26,021 nucleotides of DNA from Mucidula mucida (lineage: Eukaryota > Basidiomycota > Agaricomycetes > Agaricales > Physalacriaceae). This document shows positions 9,810-17,349 of the stretch, one piece after another (the first letter of the stretch is position 1; the number at the start of each line of letters is the position of its first letter). Under the pieces are notes generated by a model. The model had not been told where the DNA came from. It did no database searches and was given only the letters and a program-made list of their open reading frames with translations. The translations under genes and the position numbers were made by a program. Location of the stretch: NCBI GenBank assembly GCA_015501055.1, contig JADNYV010000476.1, positions 1 through 26,021 on the forward strand. The letters are read 5' to 3'.

Positions 9810-10647
9810 ATCGTCTGGGGTTGACCCTTCTTCGGACAGAACCTGCTAACATGGCCATGTTTGCCACAGCTGAAGCAGAGCCCCTTCGACGTGCATTGTC
9901 AATGTCCATTGGCCTGCCGGCTCCTCCATAGGTAACGCCGGTGGCATCTCGTCGTGTGATTGGCGTCGGGGGTGGGTTCGTAGGATTGGCTCTTGATGTA
10001 GCCACCTGCGGAGCTTGAGGCCGGGACTGCATTCCGGACCTCTTGCTCGCCGCCCGCCTTCTCCATAGCTGATCGATCTGAAGGATCTGTGCCTTCCAAT
10101 CCTTGTACTTCTCTGGCAACCCGTCTCGGCTGCCATAGATCTGGTCGATGATCTTCTCGTTGACATTGGTCTCGAGAAGTCGCACGACGAATGTGTCATC
10201 CTTCGAGTATCCTGCCTGAGTGAGCAGGACCTCGAACTTCTGGAAGAAATCTTGAGCGGTGTCTTGCCCCTGGCGCAACCGCTCGATCTGGTCTTGCGCG
10301 AGGTTGGAATCCACAAATCGCTCCTTTAAGTCTTCCTTGAACTCTGTCCAAGAGACTGTCCATTCCTCTTCTTCCTCATCGAAGTTCTGGTCCGAGTAGT
10401 TCTGGACCCATGCATCTACGTGATCTCCGCGGATATAGGAAAGAACAACATCGATCCTTTCGGAGTCAGATGTGAGGTTGTTCTTCTTGTCACGGATATA
10501 TGTGAACATCAATCGCCACCAGCTCTTGTACTTGGTCTTGTCCCCGTCATAGTCGTAAGGCTTGTTGACAAGGGATCGGCCTTTGATTTCGACATCGGCA
10601 TGATGAGCGGGTGTGTGAGGAGCGGTTTCGGGTGCTTCGTTGGACAT
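9728..10647 (-). pseudogene. gag: capsid and CCHC zinc knuckle, frame-broken
   Basis: The ATG at 10647 opens a Retrotrans_gag-type protein. Residues 35-140 contain the capsid-like block (YKSWWRLMFTYIRD...WTEFKEDLKERFVD...LRQGQDTAQDFFQKFE), followed by a basic, Pro-rich linker. Near 9881-9884 one G is missing from a G run on the coding strand. Upstream text ends in DNARRRG; one frame over, a CX2CX4HX4C knuckle (CFSCGKHGHVSRFC) appears and continues to TAG at 9728-9730. The original Gag therefore ended at 9728, in the -1 frameshift overlap with pol. In the frame as written, gag instead runs to 9787 without a knuckle. Gag would form the cytoplasmic particle that packages the RNA. Confidence 0.9.
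9881..9884 (-). other. Frame break in gag at a G run
   Basis: GGGG on the coding strand, where the capsid frame and the zinc-knuckle frame differ by one base. A missing G best explains the switch. As a short homopolymer it could be a genuine slippage deletion or a consensus error. Confidence 0.7.
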
Positions 10648-11233
10648 GATGAATCGAGGTGATAGGATTGGAGAGTGAAAGGGTGAAAGTGGGGATATGG
10701 GTGATGCGGATTTGGATGAAACGGGTGAGGGAATAGAGGTTTGGATGAATAAGGAGGAATCGCCTAGATCTGAGATAGAATCCAGGACTTGGTAGGTTGG
10801 GGAATGATGGTGTGTATCGTAATGTAAGTAAAGTAGGTAGGTATCGTAACTGTCTACACTATTTTACCGACTACTGACTACGTATCTACGGAGCCCAAGA
10901 GCTCGTCACAAGTTCGCAATTGCCCAGCCGACGTCCCTCTGGTGTGAGGTAAGCCGAAGTTTTCCTGGGAACGGGGGTTGACCCGTAAACAGCGCCCACT
11001 GAAGTGCAACTGCCAAAAGTTCGTTCTCGTGAGAGCGGCTACTTCCAGCACCCGAGGCAGTTATCTCTAACTGTTAGCCGGCGCTACTGGGACCAATACA
11101 CACGTATGTGGACGTGCGCTGGAATTAGGATTCCGTCGATCTGTAAACAGGGAAAGGGAATAGGGGAATGTGCGATGATCAAACAGCGAAGTGCTGATCG
11201 ACGATCAGGGATGTGTGGTAGGTGGTAGAAAGT
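10648..11233 (-). other. Retrotransposon leader between primer site and gag
   Basis: Nearly 590 bp of transcribed but untranslated leader on the minus strand. I see no conserved ORF. It should hold packaging signals, none of which I can recognise by sequence. Confidence 0.6.
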
Positions 11234-11244
11234 AGTTCCGATCT
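11234..11244 (-). promoter_or_regulatory. Primer-binding site, self-complementary to the LTR (Tf1-type)
   Basis: On the minus strand this is AGATCGGAACT, two bases inside the end of the 5' LTR. It is the exact reverse complement of AGTTCCGATCT, which on the same strand starts at 11362 within that LTR, 25 bp after a TATA box. An 11-nt match to the predicted 5' end of the element's own RNA is the arrangement known from Tf1 self-priming. Confidence 0.8.
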
Positions 11245-11386
11245 TCTGTTAGCAACTGACTAAGCCACAAGACTCAACCAGGTACCACAGCAAGAACTAA
11301 GGAAGAAAGTGTTCGTGTTCGTAAGACTAGGCTAGGCCAGGTGTATAAACGAGATCGGAACTAAAGTACAATGTACTACACTACTG

Positions 11387-11394
11387 CTTATATA
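11387..11394 (-). promoter_or_regulatory. LTR TATA box
   Basis: TATATAAG on the minus strand. The predicted RNA start at 11362 lies about 25 bp downstream of its 3' edge, normal spacing for RNA polymerase II. The same motif is conserved in the left LTR. Confidence 0.75.
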
Positions 11395-11705
11395 CTAGTA
11401 AGTCTGTGTTTGAGACTCCTTGTCCATACGCGTTTCCACTAGGGATGCTCCACGCCCTTGACCCAGTGTTGTATGCTACTAGTCCGTGAAACCATTAAAT
11501 AGAGTGGTAACTGCATGTAAGTAATAATACTGAAACGACCATGTGTACTACGAGTGTCGGCGGTGTGTATACAATAGGGAGTCCATGAGGTATCGGCATG
11601 TATGATGTCATCCATGTGTTGGACATGTGTCCAACATGAGTACGGCTTTGGTAATGAAAAGGGTATGATCGGTGACGAAACAGATGATGAAACGGTCCGT
11701 TGGTT

Positions 11706-11738
11706 GATAAGACAAGGCCCCCGATAAGATATGATAAG
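11706..11738 (-). promoter_or_regulatory. Cluster of three GATAAG motifs in U3
   Basis: GATAAG occurs at 11706-11711, 11723-11728 and 11733-11738 (+ strand) and at matching positions in the left LTR, despite about 5% divergence between LTRs. GATA-family regulators, such as fungal nitrogen and iron regulators, bind this core. A role in element transcription is inference. Confidence 0.5.
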
Positions 11739-11772
11739 ATGTGAAAGTGTGAAAATATGGCGATTCATAACA

Positions 11773-12402
11773 TCCGGATAATCACCTAGAAGCGGTTAAA
11801 GTGAGGATAAGTCCCAGAATACAGCATTTCTCGGCCTTGATGATTTAAGAATTTAAATCAGATACCTTTTTTACATCTCTGAGCAAAGCAGTGAGAAAAT
11901 AGACGGATGGGAGGTATATGAAAACCGCGACACAAGCATCAAAACTCACTGATCAGATCAGTGTTTGGGGTATTTCAGGTGTCGAAAGTTCCCAGAGAAT
12001 CTGGAAAGCTGTAGTACATAAACATACCATGTATGTAGTAGTCTAGCCTGACCTCTATCAACTTAGAGGAGTGACGAAGCTTTATACCTCAAAATGAGTC
12101 GTTGAAGCGTGATGTAACAGCGTGACACTTGACTTGGTGAATAGTCACGCTCTGACAGTCGGGAAGCATCGATAGCTTTGTCTGTGTTTTCTCTGTTGAA
12201 GAATGATAACCATTCAGTGCATTGAGCATGAATCTATGTACTATAGCTTTCCCAAATTTTCTGGGAACCTCCAGCGCCTGAAATACCCCAAACACTGATC
12301 TGATCAGTGAGTTCTAACTTAGATTCTTAAATCATCGAGGCCGGGAAATGCTGTATTCTGGGACTTATCCTCACTTTAACCGCTTCTAAGTGATTATCCG
12401 GA
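11773..12402. mobile_element. 630-bp TIR / foldback-like element
   Basis: Outer arms 11773-11852 and 12323-12402 are 80 bp each and near-perfect inverted repeats (about three mismatches), starting TCCGGATAATCAC. A second, more diverged inverted block follows: 11944-12020 pairs with 12235-12312, including the self-complementary CTGATCAGATCAG core. Between the blocks the left side has about 90 bp and the right side only about 10 bp, so one arm gained an insertion or the other lost it. The central loop (12021-12234) has no coding capacity. No target duplication is visible, because the left end touches the LTR. Probably a non-autonomous DNA transposon; the superfamily is unknown. Confidence 0.8.
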
Positions 12403-12939
12403 CCACCGGTACGGATAGTACCTTGAAGAGGTCTCTGCCCAAACGTCCCAATCCGTCCATAAATCCAAACGAAGCAAGATCCAGATCGCCATCACCGGCG
12501 CTTATTCTCCGCGGCAAAAGTACGAAAGGCGACTGAGCTGATCAAAGTAAGCGAGGCCAATACACGCCGCAGGGTTACACATGACAGCGGGTCTGACCCA
12601 GAAGTCGAGGAGGCGGCTTCGAGAAACACAAAACATCATGAGTGGAATCGGATTTGAGGATGGAGGTGATGGCGGTAAGAGGATTGACCGTGTAAGTTGT
12701 GATAGGACGACGGAAGCCTGGGCACTCTCAGAACGTGATCTAAAGGAAGGGACTTTGTGGTGGGCATGACGCGGCCTAGACGAAGTCATGAGGGCAAAGG
12801 AATGAGAGAACTAGGGCAGCCGTGTGCGCGTAGAAGTGTACTGAAGGAAGGGCGTGCAGCGCAAGTGCGACGGACCAACTCAAGACTTGACTCACTACCA
12901 TACGTATAATCAAACAAAAAAGCATATATTTCAATTAGA
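12403..12939. other. Intergenic, nothing recognised
   Basis: Short overlapping ORFs on both strands have no family resemblance. The left end follows the TIR element and the right end is the 3' flank of the 12940-13770 gene. Confidence 0.4.
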
Positions 12940-13770
12940 TCAAAATTCCGAGAGATATGACCTAAACTTGTCAATCCGCATCGCCAGCGAATCATTCAAT
13001 ACGATCCCAAAGTCGTCGTTATAGAATACGATCATCCTAAGAATCTCAGCATTGGAGTACGATGCAAGGCCACCCTGGAACTGAGGAGGCGTCTCTCCCA
13101 CACGAGGGGCGGGGACGATGTCTGCTAACTGCAGGGCAATGTTGGGTGGTCGAAGGCCAAGTGCCCGCTGGAGTCCGGAGCCAGTCCTCTATAGAGGCGA
13201 TGAACAAAAGGTGTTTCAATAAGAAAAAGTCTTACTGTCTTCTCCAATGGGGAGAATGCGGAGCGCTGCAAGCGACTATTACGGGATAAGATGCGGCCAT
13301 TGTTGGCCGTAGCCTGGACCGCTTCCAAGTTTTGGTTGATTTGGTCGAATCTTTGGTTCATTTGCTGGAGCTGATCCAGTATGGCATCCATATTCTGTTG
13401 CATATTTGCAGGAGCATACACGCTTGTCGAATCTATCAGGTATCAGTATGGGCTTGCCACTTGGAAGTGAAATGACATACAAGCACTTTCAACGGTCAAG
13501 CGCCGCATATCAGCGTCAAGCACGACTTGAGGAGTAACAATGGCGTTTTGGCCGGACTCTTGAAGGAAGTCAATGGGCATTCACAGCGGACAGGTGTATC
13601 ATACCTTGAGTGGCGCGAAGAGCTTTAGCAACCGCCTTTGCATGACGAATATCGTTCGGTGCAATATTGTCACCCGCATCGTGATGGCGGTTCAAGTCGA
13701 TACTTCCAAGGACAGCAGGAAGCGTAGGGTGAATATCTCGAATACTCGGAATATCGTGCAGATATGACAT
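12940..13770 (-). CDS. Conserved-looking hypothetical protein, four exons, 229 aa
   Basis: Minus-strand exons are 13770-13605, 13558-13481, 13432-13236 and 13188-12940, separated by GT..AG introns of 46, 48 and 47 bp. Splice phases agree throughout and give one 229-residue protein starting MSYLHDIPSIRDIHPTL and ending in a natural TGA. The middle (about residues 95-125) is Gln-rich with a heptad-like pattern (MDAILDQLQQMNQRFDQ), likely a coiled coil. The last exon carries the block AEILRMIVFYNDDFGIV. I recall basidiomycete hypothetical proteins with the same layout (Gln-rich helix, SRNSR, LIVFYNNDLGI-like end), but their function is not known to me. No signal peptide or membrane segment is seen. 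Unlike most neighbours it shows no damage. Confidence 0.78.
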
Positions 13771-14550
13771 GAGTAGATGATGGTTGATGTTTAAGTTTCG
13801 GAGTTTGAATTATGCAAACATGATGACATCATGCAGCGACTACTACGACGGTGACCACCAGCAGCGCAGCGAGCGGGGAACCGCCTTTGAAGTCGGGATG
13901 CCTAGCGGTGGGGCGTCGGATCGAGCTGATTTTCCCATCGCGCGAGGGCAGAAAAGCCCGGTGCTTCCTGACTGGGAATTCTATGGGCAGGGCGTTCTTA
14001 CGGGCCTCGGATACATCACTGTCGGTGGTCGTGGAACGCGAGCCGGGCATCACTGAGGTTCCCATGCAATGTGAGCCTCGGATTTCGCTGAAATGCCACG
14101 TAGAGGCTAACGTCTTGCAGTTCTACGACACTAGCGTAGAGTACGCACTCTTCTGCGTTCTGCCCGCCCCTTGCGACAATTCCCTACAAGCCCACCAGAC
14201 TTCCGGCAGGACATCCTTGACCAAGGCGGAGACGCGTGCATGTGCTCTCCGTCCCCAATTCGGCGTGCTAATGGCGTCTTCCTGACGTTCTCGATGACAA
14301 CTCCGTGACGGCCCTTTCAACCTTCTCTACGAACTGTCCCTCGTCTTCCTCCTTTTCGACAAATTCACCTCTTCATCCCAGCACACCCAGTCGGTTGGAC
14401 GCGATATTCTTTACGCCACCTCCCCTACCCGAGAAGAATTCGCAAGCTATGCGGAATGGTTTGGACTTGGCGGCCCCATCTTAGTCAACACTCAGCCCAT
14501 CCTGCGATATGGATATGGAGTCGGGGCCACAAAGTGGATTTAACAGTCCT
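13771..14550. other. No supportable gene
   Basis: An open frame of about 144 codons on the + strand (13851-14285) and overlapping minus frames have mixed composition and no motif I recognise. The stretch 14290-14500 has Ser/Pro-rich text in one frame. It could be decayed upstream sequence of the aldehyde dehydrogenase relic, but I cannot show that. Confidence 0.35.
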
Positions 14551-15247
14551 TGGGTAGATTCCAACCGTTCCGAATCGACTCCAGCCATGTCGGCGTTGTT
14601 TGCGGAAATGTTTCCAAAGTACGTGGATCCTGGTGTTGCGCGTGTCGTCAATGGGGGCGTCGAGGTTATGTACGTCGTTCTTCTCGTACGTATGATATCC
14701 TGCGTTTTGATGTCCTTTAAAATTTCAGCTTCTCGACATGCGATGGGCACACCGTGAGCCCGACTGTCGACTTGGTACAGTGATTAGGCTGAAATGAACC
14801 TTCTCTAGTCGTGTTTACTGGGAGCACCCGTGTGGGACGGATTGTCTCCATCGCTGCTGCGAGGATGTTGACGCCTGTTACCTCGGAGGTAACGACGACC
14901 ACTGTTCGCCGCGCCGGACGTATTCTCTGGGGAAAGGTTCTCGATGCCGGGCAGACGTGTATCGCCCCAGACTACGTTCTCGTTCCCAAGGAATTGGAGA
15001 GTTTGTCTATGCTCTCAAGAAAGCGTAGGTCGACGAGTCGTCTCGATCGCAGAGATACTGAAATTACTTTTCTTTAGATGGATCGTTTGCTGCGGGTGCG
15101 ATGGGCGAGATGGTTACTGTCGAAGCATTCAAGCGCGTCGCTGGACTGCTCAAGGCCGCATTTGGCGGCGACGCTGACCAAGTTACGAAGGCTATTGCGC
15201 CGACGGTCGTCGTTGACGTGCCATTCGACGACGCTCTGAAGTCCGAG
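14551..15247 (+). pseudogene. Class 3 aldehyde dehydrogenase fragment
   Basis: Successive segments match the fatty-aldehyde (class 3) ALDH family in order: SESTPAMSALFAEMFPKYVDPG and ARVVNGG, then [14 protein letters not shown] and LTPVT, then [27 protein letters not shown], which includes the catalytic-Cys motif GQTC, and finally IAPTVVVDVPFDDALKSE. Candidate introns lie at about 14670-14728, 14757-14809 and 15029-15078. The conserved ELGGKSP region after LTPVT is replaced by SEVTTTT, the first splice phases do not fit, and about 170 residues are missing at each end. After DDALKSE the expected EIFGP does not follow. It is a relic of an NAD(P)-dependent aldehyde-oxidising enzyme. Confidence 0.72.
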
Positions 15248-15479
15248 TACGTTGAATTGCTCAGCTTTCTTCTGATTTCGACATGAACGCCACAGTTCAA
15301 CTTTGTCTCGCCTCCCTTAAACGCCGTATCCTACGGGTTGTCGTAGCTACGTAGCGCCTCGCCCACGCTATCGACAGGTTTTTCCCACCCCATCCACGAA
15401 TGCATGCACACTGCACCCTTGCTACTCGCTTGGAGCCCTTCCAAGTCCGACACGAGCGTATGCCAGGCGTCGGATAAAT

Positions 15480-16425
15480 TTGGTCGTTGATCCCGATCTG
15501 GATCTCATGAACTTCGGATATCTGGACGCTTTCGGACGCGTCAGCTACGAACCCGTCTCTTCCGTACGTTGTTACTTCCTACCTTGCTTCCAGAACCAAT
15601 GAGTTGTTCACCGCCTATCCGCTGGTGCTGCGAGGTCCTCACTATGAGGATAATGACATCAATCCGATTCCAGGCGCCACACTTTAACTGGACTTCTCGG
15701 CATAGGCGCTGTAGCTCGGAGACCTCTATTGCCTTCTACAATACATCCTTCCATCTCTGTTCGTCCTCTCTTTTTCCCTGTACCGGTTCCATAGCGCAGA
15801 CCAACCCAACTCCAACGCGGATTAATACAGGCAGTATTCAATGGCTGAACAATCTGACGGAGCTCGGGTCTACGCACGCATTCGGACGTCTTGGTGACGA
15901 GTTCGTCTTGGTCTGTTATTCATATCTATTTCGCTCATTGCGCTAACAACGAATTTCAGTGCCTGAACTTCTGGCTGAATTACGGTGAGCAGCGGCGCTT
16001 CCGCCAGTTACCCTCCTCCTGCGAGCTAATAACTGCAGTGACAGCACCGTTCGCTATGCCACACGTCACTTCCAGCCTCGGACGACTTCAACGTTTGATT
16101 TCTACTCATCGACGACGAGTCGACATTCGCCAGGGACCGTATTACTTTGATGTTTACGCGGCGATGTTGAGAACGGGTCATCCTTGCGAGTTCGTGCCTT
16201 CCTATTGTGATGATTTTCTCGGCGCTAACTCGTTCACTTAGCAGTTTCGTAACAACGACGGTTTGTTATACTATATTTCGCCGTGGCTTCCAGCTGCTTT
16301 CGCTTGGAAGGGGCGAGTGTCGGCGGCAAGCACGCAATGCCACGCATGTAGCGGGGCGGAATTTGATTGGAGAGTGCCGACACAGTCGGGCGTTGTGGCG
16401 GAGAGCAGCATTGTAGAATATGTGT
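15480..16425 (+). pseudogene. Unidentified gene remnant, multi-exon
   Basis: I do not recognise the family. Protein-like text recurs on the + strand in changing frames: VVDPDLDLMNFGYLDAFGRV (about 15485), NELFTAYPLVLRGPHYED (about 15602), LNNLTELGSTHAFGRLGDEF (about 15846), CLNFWLNYGEQRRFRQ (15960), VRYATRHFQPRTT (about 16050) and a final segment GLLYYISPWLPAAFAWKGR running to a stop near 16420. At least one typical intron (about 15910-15959, ending TTTCAG) joins two of them. Segments between are interrupted by stops, so this is either a decayed gene or one with several introns I cannot place. It is not the continuation of the aldehyde dehydrogenase. Confidence 0.45.
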
Positions 16426-16639
16426 AGTCTACCGGTCTGTCGTACTTAGAGACGTCTTAATCAAATATGATTTTCCCTCATTCTTGTGCCCGAAAGTAGA
16501 TATCCCCTGATCTTGGGCAGTTACTTGCTGTGAATATTTCAAGCTCAATTCTTATCAGATCTATTAGCTACTTGTTTTTGGGATTTATATTGGGTGTATC
16601 TACTATCTTGTGTTGATATCTGGCTTACGGGTAGGAGCC

Positions 16640-17345
16640 CCAGGAGATACAGCGCAATGTTTGCGTTGGTGACGTAGGTGACCTTGTCACGCTGGCATCT
16701 CGCGCCGACGGCATAGCTCAACAACCGGTCTATGCGTTCGCACTCTCCTCTCTCCAGGCTACACACCCTGCCCTTCAAAACATTGGTAACTTTCCTGAGC
16801 TGGGCCGATCCATGACTGCCGGTGCCCCTCTGGATATGTCAGCTACTCTTCTCTTCTCTTCGCGGAGGAGCCTAGGTCGCCTCGTGTTTTCAGTGAGCTG
16901 GCGCCAGACATACTTTGCTCCACTCGCCCTCGTTAAAATCACACACGGTTTCTCTCATCTCTGGCATATTAATCTCTTGTAGGCATCCTCTCCTGGAGGG
17001 ACGCAGCCCGGAGTCGTCTCGAAAATCTCTCCAGCGTCGCGGATGACGATGCCCGTAAATCTGGTGCATCTGGTTGTCTCCGATTCGGATACACTCGGTG
17101 CTTAAGTCTTCCCCTAGCTTTCATGGTCATCGCGAAGCGGCGGCAGTACGTTCTCATCGGGTTACCGGCTCCCTTTTCACGCTGATCATCGGCAGGTTTT
17201 GGATGGAACAGATCTTCTCATACGCCCCGACAATATTGGATTTGACCTTTTGCCTCTTCCACGAAGTCATGGAAAATCCTGCTATCGCTTCATTGGAGAA
17301 GGACACGCCCGGCATGATTGTTCTACCAAATGTAATTCTCCTGCA
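16640..17345 (+). other. Open, protein-like stretch of unknown identity
   Basis: A long frame reads through VGDLVTLASRADGIAQQPVY...LQNIGNFPELGRSMTAG up to about 16978. It is followed in another frame by SWRDAARSRLENLSSVADDD and LRFGYTRCLSLPLAFMVIAK (about 16985-17185). Composition looks coding, but I recognise no domain or start. It ends where homology to F-box copy A begins (about 17345), so the junction looks like a rearrangement breakpoint. Confidence 0.35.
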
Positions 17346-17349
17346 CATT

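Larger units (their letters stand above)
5261..11772 (-). mobile_element. Ty3/gypsy LTR retrotransposon, chromodomain-bearing (chromovirus)
   Basis: The 6512-bp element is bounded by two direct LTRs, each starting TGTTAG and ending ATAACA on the + strand. Coding is on the minus strand, so the 5' LTR is the right one. In element order it holds a self-primer PBS, a leader of about 600 bp, gag with a CCHC knuckle, protease, RT, RNase H, integrase and chromodomain, then a polypurine tract. PR-RT-RH-IN order is diagnostic of Ty3/gypsy, and a chromodomain after the integrase places it among chromoviruses. Flanks are AGAGA on the left and TCCGG on the right, so no target duplication is visible. Four single-base frame breaks make it non-functional as written, but no in-frame stop codon interrupts any domain. 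Confidence 0.95.
11247..11772 (-). repeat. LTR, right copy (5' LTR, promoter-bearing)
   Basis: 526 bp, bounded TGTTAG...ATAACA on the + strand and collinear with 5261-5790. In element orientation U3 starts at 11772 with three CTTATC/GATAAG motifs (11733-11738, 11723-11728, 11706-11711). The TATA box is at 11394-11387 and the predicted transcript start near 11362. The right end abuts the TIR element at 11773. Confidence 0.95.

Noticed and set aside
13851..14285. 144-codon + strand ORF as a gene
   Set aside because: No motif, no splice signals, overlapped by an equally open minus frame, and its composition resembles random GC-rich sequence.
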